Below are positions 10,735-22,246 of a DNA stretch of 64,000 nucleotides, piece after piece. Within the stretch, counting starts at the first letter, position 1; every line of letters begins with the position of its first letter. Source of the stretch: Onchidella celtica (taxonomy: Eukaryota; Mollusca; Gastropoda; Systellommatophora; Onchidiidae); NCBI GenBank assembly GCA_963931925.1, contig OZ007567.1, positions 80,237,186-80,301,185 on the forward strand, in the 5' to 3' direction. Position numbers and translations under genes: made by a program. A model generated the notes under the pieces. The model was not told where the DNA came from. It saw only the letters and a program-made list of their open reading frames with translations, and did not search any database.

Positions 10735-10810
10735 AATAATAATAATAATGAAGTTCATTTATATAGCGCATATCCAAAGATGCTCTATGCGCTTTACAAA
10801 ACATGCAGAA
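10735..10810 (-). repeat. L2/CR1-type LINE tail
   Basis: AAT repeats followed by TTTATATAGCGC and TGCGCTTTACA. Read on the - strand this is the typical end of L2-group LINEs and their SINE partners, as at 57788-57870. Severely 5' truncated. Confidence 0.55.
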
Positions 10811-10882
10811 ACAGAACAAATCTCATTCCTAGCAACTGACAACACACACAAAAGCACACACACACACAAACACTATCTCTCC

Positions 10883-10888
<6 letters not shown>

Positions 10889-10951
<63 letters not shown>
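10889..10951. repeat. CT microsatellite
   Basis: A long CT dinucleotide run with one TT interruption. It explains the Leu-Ser-rich frame on the + strand. Confidence 0.95.
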
Positions 10952-10952
<1 letters not shown>

Positions 10953-11084
10953 CTTCACACATACACACAAAACACCAATACGTATCAGACTACACCTTTT
11001 TGACTCTGCCTTTCTAATTTTTCCGATGCACTAACTTTTTTGTGAACTGAAGAAATTACACTAGGTTCAGGTAGATACAAAGAA

Positions 11085-11360
11085 ACATATCATCATCATT
11101 ATCAGTACGTGCCCTGCCAGTAGGCGTTGGCGATCATGACCCTCCATCTCTCGAGATCTTCCGTAGCCCTAATGACGTCGTTGGTGGTGTTCATTCCCAG
11201 CCAGGCCTTTAGGTGGTCCTGCATCTTTATGCCTTGTCCTCCCCGGCTTCTTCTTCCATTGAATTTCCCTGTTGTTACCAATTGTTCTAGTCCTCGTCTT
11301 CTCATTACATGTCCAGAAAATTTTCCCTGTCTTTTTCCGACCTTGTTTAGGAGTGTCAAA
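11085..11360 (-). pseudogene. 5'-truncated LINE 3' end (endonuclease-RT family)
   Basis: The - strand encodes GKFSGHVMRRRGLEQLVTTG, then a Gly/Arg-rich block and DLERWRVMIANAYWQGT before the stop. ATC-type repeats follow at 11091-11104. This is the conserved tail of RTE-like reverse transcriptases. The upstream end near 11360 is the truncation point. Confidence 0.65.
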
Positions 11361-11440
11361 GAAATATATACTGGGTGGAAAATCACACAAATAAATATTC
11401 CTTTTTTCAGATTTTTAAAGATAGTAATCACATAAACCAC

Positions 11441-12044
11441 GATAAACCAATACTACCTGAAAACAGTTTTGGTTTTTTCTTTTCATCCTGACCGTGCCAT
11501 AGATCTATTTCATATCATGAAGAGGCTCCTTTTTTTTTTTAATCATTTTTGTCTTTTCGGATGACCTTTATGTATCTATCCCCTTCTCCCTTTTTTTTAT
11601 TTTTGACATGTCATGCCTTATCATCATCATGCCACAGTCGTAGCATTTCCTTTCCATAAATTTTGCCTGAGAAATTACGTCTTTTGGTAAGCAAGGAAAT
11701 TTCATTTCAAGAAAATAAAAATGCTGATAAGCAGAATAAATTGCAGCACTTGCATGCCAACCAGATCTAACCGTGGCTTAAAGTATGCATACATAAATGT
11801 GCGCAGTGCTCATTTCCATTAAGGTTACGCCCCTATGCGCATATATATTGTTCATGTATCAGGAAATACCTTTACGGTACCCATAATTGAGGATATCACG
11901 CAATATGCATGTCCTTGAAGTGAAGGGACTGAAAAGGAAATTATTCACAACCGTTTTCAATACACTATTATCTCCAACTGTCAGTATGTCATAATGGATT
12001 TCTCGAATTTTACAACCAGCAGGGGCGGTAAAGGATTGATAAGT
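11441..12044. other. AT-rich DNA without recognised content
   Basis: Contains T runs and short ATCATC runs. No supported gene. Confidence 0.4.
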
Positions 12045-12230
12045 AATATGTGGAGGCTACAAGTTTCGCTTTGAACGGCTGGAAGAAAAGGCGTTTGGAA
12101 AAAGTGTTTGTCTCGGTCATTTGAAAACAGTACAGGGTGTGAAACTTTAGTCCCGCCTTGAGCACAACCATCGGCCTGAGACACCAGAAATTGTAGAAAG
12201 ACACGAGCTGCACAACTCGGGCAAACTCAT
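12045..12230 (+). pseudogene. FLYWCH zinc-finger-like remnant
   Basis: One + frame reads GGYKFRFERLEEKAFGKS, then, past a stop, LEHNHRPETPEIVERHEL. These match the GYxF start and HNH-x-P end of FLYWCH domains, which lie N-terminal to many MULE transposases. A matching MULE remnant lies about 240 bp downstream. Confidence 0.4.
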
Positions 12231-12459
12231 GGCCACAAGTAATTTTAAGTGGAATACTAGTTCCAAGGACTGCCAGATAAATCTAACACTCAGCTCATTC
12301 CAAGAAATGTGGTTGCAATTTGACAAGCATGATATCGAAAATGAAGAAAACTCCACTCAAAAGTTTCCACAAGCAGAGATATAGTGCACAGTGCATTGCC
12401 AGAAGTATCAAATTTTGTTTCCAGTGGAAACCAAGAAATGCTGCAAGTAAATAAGAAGG

Positions 12460-12740
12460 AAAGTGACATCTGCATGTTTATCACACAGAAGAATCTGGAG
12501 TATCTTTCTCAGCTTGAGGTTCAAATCTTTTGTGATGGAACCTGCGAGTCTTGTCCCTAATATTTCACGCAGGTATGTCGAGGGGAATTTGCTATATCGT
12601 TGTAAGCAACATTTAGCGAATTTGGAAAATGGTTCCCCCCACTACTATTTTCACTGTGTCTAAGTGTCATTCCAATCGGTTAAAAACTTTTCGAGGAATA
12701 TGTTTGTGAAGAAACACTACTCTCTGATTTTGCACAGCTC
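12460..12740 (+). pseudogene. MULE transposase remnant
   Basis: The + strand encodes FITQKNLEYLSQLEVQIFCD then GTCESCP, a stop, and YFTQ. This is the DGTF-x-CP-x-FxQ block around the first catalytic Asp of MULE transposases. About 120 bases on, another frame gives PPLLFSLCL and KLFEEYV, matching the next conserved block (VPLLF...LFEEL). Stops and frameshifts show it is dead. No TIRs were located. Confidence 0.5.
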
Positions 12741-13880
12741 TTAAAGGTTTCGATCCTCGTTTTCTCAAAAAGACGAAAATGTACATACAATAATATGGAA
12801 AATATTCGACTTCATACTCTCATCGGTTACAAGAAAGGGCAACATCAATGTGCTGCATCATGTTTGCCACACAAGACAACATACTGTAGACCTATCCTTG
12901 ATGTCGACATTTTCTGTTGATGTCTGCTGCAAACTTCAGATTTCTCTCACATTAGCGGAAGTACACATATGGACTTTGGATGGGCAGCATACAATAATAA
13001 GAAAAATATCTTACTGGGTGCAAAAATCAAAGGATTCCACTTTCATCGCTGACAGATCTCTCAGCAGAAAATGCAGAGCTCAGGGATGAGTAATGCCTTC
13101 TAAGTCAGAAATACACCAGAATCGATGTTAATGAAAGTGAAAGTAAGTTTTCAGATGAGGTTTTTGCAACCCACTCAGTTGGATGATTAGTTTGCCTCTA
13201 CAGTCAAGTCCACCTATAATCAACGCAGAGCAGGAATCTATTTCCTCAACCGATGATAAAACCTGTTAACCCGGTCTGAGCACATTTGACGGGAGAAGGG
13301 AAGAACTACAGTGGAGCCCAAGTAAACCGAACTTCGGTAAATCGAGTTTCTGTTAAATAGAGGTGATTTTGAAATGAGTTTTTTTTCCCTTCTTTATCTC
13401 TACTAAAAATTCGAGGGCTCACATTCTCAATCAACTCAGTGTAAGTTAATGTAACTTCTGATTTCCAGCCCCGTAGCCGTGAAAACCAGTTTCCAAAAAC
13501 ACGCTGACACAGGCCTGTTCAACAACTCCACGCTCCCCAGCCATCGAGGGGGAGGGTAGAGGTGCCGAAAATGATGCAATGGGTAGGCTGCAGATGCCTA
13601 AGGCCCGAATTAGACAGGATAAGTCAAGCTGTGCTGAGGAGCGCTGACGGAAATGGTTACAAGTAAAACACCGTGACTGTTTACAATGGAGGCTTATTGT
13701 CTTAAAGCCGCCACGAGGACACACGAAGGATGTAGGTCAACGTGTAGAAGACAGGGTGCGGCCTTATGGTGGATTGACGGGAAATGAACATACCGCGCTT
13801 TCCTCTTTTCCTGGGAATAGATCGCTTTGTGAGATTGAAACAAACTACAGCAGAATCTCGATATATTTCGTATAGACAAA
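12741..13880. other. Unassigned DNA
   Basis: Short frames only, on both strands, none with a recognisable domain. It may include more decayed MULE sequence up to about 13100. Confidence 0.4.
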
Positions 13881-14097
13881 ATGGATGCTTCAAGTGAACT
13901 TTCGTCTCTGTCACCTCAAGCTGAAGTAGAGGACACCGATGACGGATCAGAAGACCTAAACATCTCTCTGATTAGATCTGTCAGAGAAAAATCTTTTTTG
14001 TAAACACAAAAAAAAAATATATATATATATAGTGATCGAAACCTGACAGAAGGAACATGGACACAAATAGCATCGGAACTTGGACTGGCAAAAGATG
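13881..14097 (+). pseudogene. MADF/Myb-like domain fragment
   Basis: An ATG at 13881 opens an acidic leader (EVEDTDDGSEDLN) and then ISLIRSVREKSF, the start of MADF-type helices. A 33-bp A/T-rich stretch (14000-14032) begins GT and ends AG. The frame then resumes with DRNLTEGTWTQIASELGLAK, the W-x-x-I-A-x-E-L-G core. MADF/Myb-like proteins accompany PIF/Harbinger transposases and also occur as host regulators. The 33-bp gap is short for a spliceosomal intron and may be a simple insertion. The domain is incomplete after 14097. Confidence 0.4.
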
Positions 14098-14346
14098 GTA
14101 AAAATAATACGTTTAATTATATTATTATTATTAGCCAGGGAGGAATTCCTAAGCGGCACGCAACTTCTCAGATTTACTCAAAATGAACATCATTTGAATT
14201 TCCTTTCGTTTAGTCTCTTACATGTGTTGGTATTCAATTACAAAGAGAAATTATGGGATATTTTGTTCATCATTATTGTCCACTTTTCACAGCTTATTGT
14301 AGATAGAAACTGAAGCTGGCATGCCGGCTTGGAATTCCTTCCATTA

Positions 14347-14413
14347 GCCCATCTACATCATCAACATCTTCAGCATCATCACCATCACCATTATCATCAT
14401 CATCATTATCATC
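14347..14413. repeat. TCA-type trinucleotide repeat
   Basis: Imperfect CAT/CATCAT run, adjoining the hairpin insertion at 14425-14477. Confidence 0.8.
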
Positions 14414-14491
14414 ACTCTCTATCTGGATGAGTTCTTTTGTTTCTCGGGGGCCTCAGCATAGTGCTGTTGGCCCCCTAATCACTCTCTATCT
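14411..14491. repeat. 53-bp hairpin insert flanked by 14-bp direct repeats
   Basis: ATCACTCTCTATCT occurs at 14411-14424 and again at 14478-14491. The 53 bases between contain a strong hairpin: GGGGGCC, T, CAGCA, loop TAG, TGCTG, TT, GGCCCCC (14446-14475). The direct repeats look like a target-site duplication, although the CT-rich context could also produce them by slippage. Confidence 0.55.
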
Positions 14492-14564
14492 CTATCTCTT
14501 CATATCTTTTATCTATCCTCCCTCTCTCTCTCCCCCTCTGCCCCCTTTTTCATCATCAGCTATA

Positions 14565-14745
14565 CTTTTTATATATTTGTGGACTTGAGATTTTTCGTTG
14601 CAAAAGTCTTCTGAACCGCTCAACATTCAGACTTCAAATTTTATATGGTGCATCAGAATGGATGTAAGAGTGCACAGTTTTTAATAGAAGTCTCAAATCG
14701 GTGTAGGTTTTTTTATTGGAAATTTATTGTTTGTTCAATTTTCAC
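14565..14745 (-). repeat. Tail half of a hairpin-headed repeat
   Basis: In inversion this matches 44755-44935, sharing the block that ends CTCAAGTCCACAAATAT followed by a TATAG-type tail. Only the 3' part is clearly recognised here. Confidence 0.55.
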
Positions 14746-15576
14746 TAAGCTCATTGACATGCTGTAGGTTTTTATGACATCATCACTTCCTGAAAATGTT
14801 CGGTGCGCACCACTGCACACTGTGTACTCTTATCGCTGAGTTTTTGGGATGACCCTACGCATCTCGGCTTTTGTTCTTATTCCTTTCGGTCTGAAGTGGT
14901 GTCCTTTGTTGTTGCATCTCTCTTAATAAGCTATCTCTGCAGCATTAATGCCTTTCTTAGTTCACAGGCGTCTTAAGTTTTGCCAAAAAAAAAAACAACA
15001 ACCTGCACAGACCTGTTCATCGAACGGGTACTCAGCTAGTTCTTTACATTTTCAAAGAGCATGTGTTGCCAACTTGTTGCCTGTTCAAATAAATTGTAGG
15101 AACCCACATCATCCTTGTTTTCCGATTTCTTTTGCTCACCCGTCGTTTTTTCCACAACCACAACACAACCGGATCCATTGCTAGAATGGTAGATCTAGCC
15201 AATGTCCACTGCATGGCTTGTGCGGAAATGAACATGACCATTTCCACTCAAGCCGTACCGTGCCGGGGTTATGATGTCAAATTATTCAATTACACAGCAC
15301 AAGCCTTCGAACCGCAGGACAGAGGGACAGTATATACCGGCACATACCGCCCGAAGAGAGACGGTACGGTTAGGCTCGGGTAAACATGGCTTGGCTTATC
15401 CTGTCTAACTGGACACTTACGCGTCTGTCCCGACCAAGCGAGAAACATGCGGCGGAGGGTGGCAGCGGTACGGGTCGGGGTCCCTGCATGCAGCGTGATC
15501 ATGCCCCAATGACCAATGGTTGATATCAGCCAACAATACAGTACGCCAGACGGTGCTCGCATTTTTAATTCGAAGT
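14746..15576. other. Unassigned DNA
   Basis: No domain recognised. GTACCG/CGGTAC-rich inverted pieces occur around 15255-15375, so a decayed TIR element is possible. Confidence 0.35.
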
Positions 15577-16892
15577 GCTTATTCGCAGACGTAGATCCCA
15601 ATCTTATTCGCAGATGGGGGGGGGGGGGGGGGGTTCTTGATTTTGTGATGTCTACTATGGGAAAGTCCTCCTGCGTTCCGCCGTCTGCGATGGCGCAATG
15701 GCTAGCATCTGCGATTAACAGTCATAGACTATAGGTCCGGTCCTGGGTTCAAACCCACGTCTGAGCATTTTTTTTTTTAACCTAGGATTGCTCATTTTTA
15801 CAAAATTGAGGTCGCGGGGAAATTGATCAATGTGTTACTAGATCTAGATCTAGTGTGCTCCAGATTACTTTATTCCTGTTCATTTTGTTTATTCCTGTTC
15901 ACTGAACAGGACAGAAATAAAAATGTAAAATCAAATTTTAACATGTAAATGATTTCTTTTAGTCAGTGCGAATTGAACAGCTCATCTCTCTCCACGGTAA
16001 CCTGGATCTATTTGCCATGTTTTGTTTTATTACTTTTTTTGTTTCCATGGAAGTTTAATTCATTTTTATTTGTTCTGTCTGACTTTCTCTGTGAGTTCAC
16101 ACCCGACAAAATAGGCTAGACTAATAATAATAATAATTCATCTAAAAAAAATTGAAATTGTAAAAAAATATTTTTAAAAATTCCTAGCCACAATTTTATA
16201 CTCTGAAGCAAAGCAACGATGATCAGGGGTGGGGGGGGGGGGGCGCAGTAAAAAAGTCAGATCTTGGGAAGCCTCGAATTCTCCCCCCCCCCCTCCCCCC
16301 CCCCCCCCCCCGGCAGGCGAGTTTAGTTCTGATAGATTTTGGAATAGAAAAAAAAGGAATGTGGGGCAGAGGACGAACTCTTCTGGCTTTCCGATTTCCC
16401 CCTGGACACGCTGTTTGTTTACTCTGGTCCGTCCATAGATATAAATTACACTAGGGTCCGTTTCTGAATGAAAAGTGGTGCGCATCGTTTGTTTTGGTCA
16501 TGTGATTGAGATGGACCCGCCGGGCATAAAAAATGCGCTCTGGTGACCGCCGCTGGCCTCTCACTCGTCGAGCGAAGGAATTATTCGTTTCAGATTTTCA
16601 ATGTATGTATTTGAAGTTAATCTGATCTTTCTAGACTTTTATCACTCGCTAAAATTCAGAGAGCTTTGGTTCTCGCCTGCTTGTTATGGCACTTGGGCGA
16701 TTTTGTATCCCATAGACTGCTCTCACCATCAAAAATGTTTAGGTGAAAGTTTCATCGATAACTCGAACGCTATTTTACGCCGAGGAGGTTGTCAGGTGGC
16801 GCATAAGGAGCTCTTCCTAAATAAAAATCACAAACAGAAAATTCATCTGCGAATAAGATTCTGATCTTATTCGCAGGCGTCTGCGAATAAGC
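15577..16892. mobile_element. Non-autonomous TIR element with subterminal repeats
   Basis: GCTTATTCGCAGACG at 15577-15591 is inverted at 16878-16892. A second motif ATCTTATTCGCAGATG (15601-15616) is inverted at 16844-16859. The ends are therefore inverted repeats each holding at least two copies of CTTATTCGCAG. The interior has no transposase and contains G and C homopolymer runs. No convincing target duplication was seen. Confidence 0.6.
15688..15775 (+). repeat. tRNA-like sequence (SINE head or tRNA relic)
   Basis: ATGGCGCAATGG resembles a pol III A box. GGTTCAAACCC, about 50 bases on, is a near-consensus B box, and a T run follows. The acceptor and T stems do not pair properly, so it is not called as a tRNA gene. 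Confidence 0.3.
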
Positions 16893-17736
16893 GTGGCCTT
16901 TTTAGTTATGGCCAGTGAATTAATCGATTGCTGACGTAACCACAACAGGTAGATCTAACGCCAAGACACGGTGGAGAACATAAATTACACACAGTTGAGC
17001 CGTGTGGTGTGCCCACTTTGCTCACATAGAGCCATTCTAATACACACGTGTGTAATGCTCTCTAAGCATCACAATCATGACTGTATTCAAAAGTAAAACA
17101 TTATGGTAAGGCCCTGGAGGAACAAAGACCTCACTTTCAAGAGGTTCTTAGCAGCTCAGTACTGCAGATACGTGACTGCAGTGTTTACACATTCACCACA
17201 CTACACTCGATGGGGAGGGGGGGGGCGAGTACGGCATTGTTACACTGCGTAATAGTAATTCCATGTAGTTGATAGCTAGATCTACAATAATTAAGGGGTT
17301 AGTATTTCAGTGGGGGATTTACAAGGGTGAAAGGAATTGATTTAGATTTAGTTTAGATAATCTAGTTAGACTTAAAGTTAGATTTATATTGGATCTAGAA
17401 TAGTTCCAGACTTAATATGAATTTCTATGGACATTGTTGTTCATGATATTGTTTTCACATTCACATATATATTTTTTTAACTTATCGTAAATAAATCCGT
17501 GGTTGTGGCCCTGCAGGTCTGACACAGAAAGTTACCATTTTGTTACTTAGTAAGTAGTATGCTTGTGCGTGCGGTTTAGTTCATTTAACAATTTAACACA
17601 TAAAAAAATGCAGTCGAACAGTTATTCCCATCCAACCGATTAAATACTAAACACACGTTCGTGACATCTGAGGTGAGAGTGTGGCAGTCGAGTGCTGTAT
17701 CCCCTACGCACTTCACCCGCCTCGTGACAACCGAAA
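16893..17736. other. Unassigned DNA
   Basis: No supported gene. A G run lies near 17214-17225, and AT-rich TAGATT-like repeats lie around 17280-17420. Confidence 0.4.
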
Positions 17737-18610
17737 GCCGCTCATACAGCTCGGACTTGGCTGAAATTTAACAGGTGACTTCCTGTCGAGCTGCCGAAGT
17801 TCTTTTTTAAATTTGGAACCTTGAAATGCTGGGGGAAGAGTTGTTTTTTTTTTTAGTTTGCTTTGTTTCGCTAATTTCGCCCCCACTCCCCGGATATTTC
17901 TCATCATGAAAGCATGAGGCTATGACGTCATACTTCCTGCCAATGTGTTTACTATTAAACACACAGCTCGGTACGCAGATCATTGCTGCCACAATTCTTG
18001 ATAATCTTCGTTCCGAATGACGACTGGGTGTGTAGAGCATCAATGTGCAGTGACACTTACCAGTTACCTAAAAAGAAATAAACAAACAAAAGACAGCGGC
18101 AACAGAATAAACCTAAAGGAATGGGCAGTGTGAAGCAAATCGATTATGATCACCCAAAATCGAAACCAATAAACAGATTTATCCCTGGCAACGCTGGGTA
18201 TCTCATTTAGTACAATAAAGAAAACAAAAAACAAAAACCACCAGTCCGATTTTTAACAAGAACTCACGCCGCCCTTGTAGCTCAGATTTCCCTGAATTTT
18301 TACAGGTGGCTTCCTTTTGACCCGCACCAGGAACTGCAGAAAACCGTAAGTTTTCTTAAAAGAACAAATCTGCAGATTTAGATTTGGTGAACGAAAGAAG
18401 AAGAAGAAGACCCGCAGAAGGTTCTTTCGTAGATCTGGAGAATTGAAATGGAAGAATTTTTTTACTTTTTTTTTTGAGTTTGTTTTGTGTTGTTGACTGA
18501 TCGCATCCGATCCTTTTTTTTTCTCACGAACCCATGACCCGTGACATCAACACTTCCTGCCAGCATATCACACTGTGCTCTCTATTTCGTGCGAAGTGAA
18601 GCCAATCGTG
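17737..18610. repeat. Two diverged direct copies of a ~0.3-kb sequence
   Basis: About 17737-17990 and 18279-18600 share, in the same order and orientation, GCTC-GA-TT, CAGGTG-CTTCCT, a T-rich block with TTTGTTTTG/TTTGCTTTG, and ACTTCCTGCCA-T. The copies are strongly diverged. No coding sequence is evident. Confidence 0.45.
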
Positions 18611-19439
18611 GAGCAGGATGGCTATTTCCCTAATATGGCAAAACAAAAGGCATAGCTATAGGCGGAGAGTCGTGGAAAGGCCAGATGTAAGAGGATAGTT
18701 GGCAAAAAACTTAAGCATGTATGTGAGGAGCCCTAAACATATAACTAATTAAGCAAGCCTTTGGCCTTTGGAACGTATGCGGCACATACATACCTTGGAA
18801 GAAAAAAAAAAGAGAAGTATTACAAAAATATAAATGAAAACATGATGGTTATGATCTGGAAGTGCGAATATGCATAAACGATTTTTGTTCTACTGTTGTC
18901 TTTCACCCCGCCTCCCTATCTTGCCCTGTTTTCCTCATCAGCTGACCGCATTTCCTCCCTGTTCTGTGCGATTCCTTGGTTGGCACTCATGGTAGGCACT
19001 CCTGTTGTCCTGTCATTCTGTTATGTTTCGTCCATAGTCTTGCTTCGTCCTAGCACAATATGACCGTTATCGCGTAGACGTACTTTCTCCAAACTCAGTT
19101 TCCTTATATTTGTGTGTACATTTTGTCCCGTTCTTCTACCCCCCCCCCCTCCCCCTTTAGTGTCCCAGTTTTTAAAAATTGAGAATTATAATTCTTCCGC
19201 TATAATAATTATAATAAATTTTATCGAATCGAGACTTTTTTTGCTTTTTTCTTTTTTCATTGTCGCATTACTTTCCCTTCGCCGTCTTCTCGTTATAACA
19301 ATAATATTTAGGTCTTTATTTTAGAAGGCTCGCTGCTCTTGGCATTTGCACCTCACTTTTCTTGTTTTCGTTTGCTTGTTAATGTTTTTTGGGGTAGATT
19401 TTTCCTTTTTAAAAAAGTCTGTGATTTGATATTTTCACC
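18611..19439. other. Unassigned DNA
   Basis: No supported gene or repeat family; contains C and T homopolymer runs near 19140. Confidence 0.4.
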
Positions 19440-20690
19440 CCCTCTCCCGTTGTCTCTGCTACGACGTTTTCATCCATGTCCCTTAATGTCTCTGCTACGA
19501 CGTTTTCATCCATGTCTCTTAATGTCTCTGCTCCGACGTTTTCATCCCTGTCCCCTGTTCGTCTCGGCTAATGATATCCTCACTCCTGTCTTCTGTTGTC
19601 TCTCATATATCTTAACCGTGGTCTCCAATTGTCTCTGTTATGACACCTTCATCCTTGAACCCCCCCCCCCCCACGTTGTCTCTGCTATGATAATGTTCAC
19701 TCTTCTTGTTTGTGCTAATAAAATCTTCACCTTTGTACACAGATGTCTCTGCTAGTGATGTCTTCACCCCTGACCCAGGCTGTTTCTGCCAATGATATCT
19801 TCACCCCTGTCCCGGGCTGTCTCTGCCAATGATATCTTCACACCTGTCCCAGGCTGTCTCTGCCAACGATATCTTCATACCTGTCCCAGGCTGTCTCTGC
19901 AAATGATATCTTCACCCCTGTCCCAGGCTGTCTCTGCCAATGATATCTTCACCCCTGTCCCAGGCTGTCTCTGCAAATGACATCTTCACCCCTGTCCCAG
20001 GCTGTCTCTGCCAATGACATCTTCACCCCTGTCCCAGGCTGTCTCTGCCAATGATATCTTCACCCCTGTACCCTGCTGTCTCTGCAAATGATATCTTCAC
20101 CCCTGTCCCAGGCTGTCTCTGCCAATGATATCTTCACCCCTGTCCCAAGCTGTCTCTGCCAATGATATCTTCACCCCTGTCCCAGGCTGTTTCTGCTAAT
20201 GATATCTTCACCCTTGTCCCAGGTGTTTCTGCTAATGATATCTTCACCCTTCTCCCAGGCTGTTTCTGCTAATGATATCTTCACCCCTGTCCCAGGCTGT
20301 CTCTGCTAATGATATCTTCACCCCTGTGCCAGGCTGTTTCTGCTAATGATATCTTCGCCCCTATCCCAGGCTGTCTCTGCTCATGATACCTTCACCCCCT
20401 TTCCCAGTCTGTTTCTGCTAATGATATCTTCACCCCTGCCCCAGGCTGTCTGCTAATGATATCTTCACCCCTGCCCCAGGCTGTCTGCTAATGATATCTT
20501 CACCCTTGTCCCGGGCTGTCTGCTAATGATATCTTCACCCGTGTACCCTGCCGTGGCTGCTAATGATATGTTCATCTCTGTACCCTGCTGTCTCTCCTAA
20601 TGATGTCTTGACCCCTGTCCCATGTTGTCTCTCCTGATGGTGTCTTCACGTCTGTCCTCTGTTATCTCTGACAATGAATCTTTACCCTTG
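19440..20690. repeat. 37-bp minisatellite array
   Basis: More than twenty units of roughly 37 bp built on CTGTCTCTGC-AATGATATC, then TTCACCCCTGTCCCAGG. Units at the left end (19440-19740) and far right are most diverged; the centre is most regular. The unit length is not a multiple of three and there is no consistent reading frame. Confidence 0.9.
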
Positions 20691-21051
20691 TCCACAGCGC
20701 CGGTGGAGTAACTGGCATGCCGTTTGAGAAATATTTTGCAGCATATGATGCCTGCAGAGTTGCGCGGATGCGATAATGCCAACCGTAGGTTAATGGATTT
20801 CAATGAAGCAACTGGTCCAGACTTCCCGATTACCTCTGTGGCTGAAAACGCTCTATCTGTAAGATAATATTCAACTCGAGAAATCGAACCGAACCACACG
20901 TAATAGACGGGAAAGAGGATTGTGCTGCATATTGTTTTGCCAAAAATGCACAAACCGCATCGTTTGAGTGTTCTTGTGACTGTCGATGGAAACCACGTGA
21001 GAGATACTGATTGTCTTACTTAAATTACAGTAAATTACTCTCCTTAAGAAT
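20691..21051. other. Unassigned DNA before the Gypsy element
   Basis: No supported gene; ends at the target duplication GGGTG (21052-21056). Confidence 0.4.
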
Positions 21052-21056
21052 GGGTG

Positions 21057-21924
21057 TGTCACGAGTGGAGTGAGCGATAGTTAATAATTACGGGGGGAAA
21101 GGAGGAGAGTAAAATTAACGCACGGAGACAGGGAAGAAAAGTCGTGCATGTCATGAGTGGGGGGTCTGAAGGAGGCGAAAGCGCTGTATAACTATCACTG
21201 CAAGTTAGAAGGTCCTAGGGAGCGGATCTGTGAATAATAGCCCATCGGGCAGAGATAAAAGGGAAGCAGTCGAGAAGACTAGGAGAAAGTCTTTCCAGTT
21301 ATGACTGGTGTCGGGGACGGGCCGCAGAGCCACCTCGATGAGCACAGGAGATAGGCCAGCATAGGGCCGGAGGCCGCACATAGGCCAGAAGCGAGGCTGT
21401 CAGTGCAGGACAGTAGAGGCACATAAAGTCGTGGCAGTCAGGCCACGGACAGGGACGTAGATATGAGAGTGAATGAGATACTATATTGTTGCCATGTTGA
21501 TAGGCTAGTGAACTGATACTATGTTGTTGCCATGTTGATGGCTATGGAATTACTAATGTGTTATTGCCCTGCTGAGGTGCTAGGGGAGTGTTAAGGTGTA
21601 TGACAATAGGAAGGGGATATTGAGAGACTGCGGTGCCAGTAACTTATTAATGGGCTATTAAGACCCTGAGGGGAGAGGCTGAGGCCGAAGTGCCTTTAGG
21701 AGTAACTACCGGATTGTGGATCCGAGGGAGAGTGTGTGTGAGAATAAGGCCGTTGTACGGCAGTGCATTTCAATAATATAATGTATGTAATTGCGCTATT
21801 ATATGTATAATTATGTTTAATAAATGTGTGAGTCTGATGGGTTGTTCTGTTAAGTGTTAAACTTGTTGTTCGTGATTGTTGTCCTGTCATACTTATTACA
21901 TCTCCCAGTCTGGGATTTGTGACA
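21057..21924 (+). repeat. Left LTR
   Basis: Begins TGTCACGAGTGG and ends TTTGTGACA; 868 bp, the same length as the right LTR. An AATAAA within about 21815-21830 could serve for polyadenylation. Confidence 0.92.
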
Positions 21925-21925
21925 T

Positions 21926-21938
21926 TGGGGGCTCGTCC
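21926..21938 (+). promoter_or_regulatory. Primer binding site (tRNA-Pro type)
   Basis: TGGGGGCTCGTCC starts one base after the left LTR. It is the same 13 bases that begin the proline-tRNA primer site of gammaretroviruses; the following bases diverge from that 18-mer. Confidence 0.7.
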
Positions 21939-22246
21939 ATTGTGACTCGTCCATTTTCGTAATATTTAGTTGTAGTTAGTTAGTAGGTAATTGTGCTGTC
22001 TTGTTCGTTGGATGAATGGACATTTCATGATAGGATTTATGTATAATAATGAATGTATATTGATGCATGTATTGCTATGAATAGGTATTAATGTGTATTT
22101 AAACTTTCCAGAGTGTGTGCGTGCAGCCTGAGGAGACAAGCGGCCAGAGCTCCGATTAAGGGGAGGAGTTAAACTCAAAATTCGAAGTTAAGTGAAACTG
22201 AAATTTTGTGCCCTGGATCGGGGGCTGTTCCTTTAATCTGTCTTTT

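Noticed and set aside
15688..15775. A functional tRNA gene
   Set aside because: A and B box-like motifs and a T run exist, but the acceptor and T stems do not pair; kept only as a tRNA-like repeat.
19440..20690. CRISPR-like array
   Set aside because: Units are contiguous 37-bp tandem repeats without unique spacers, in an animal genome.
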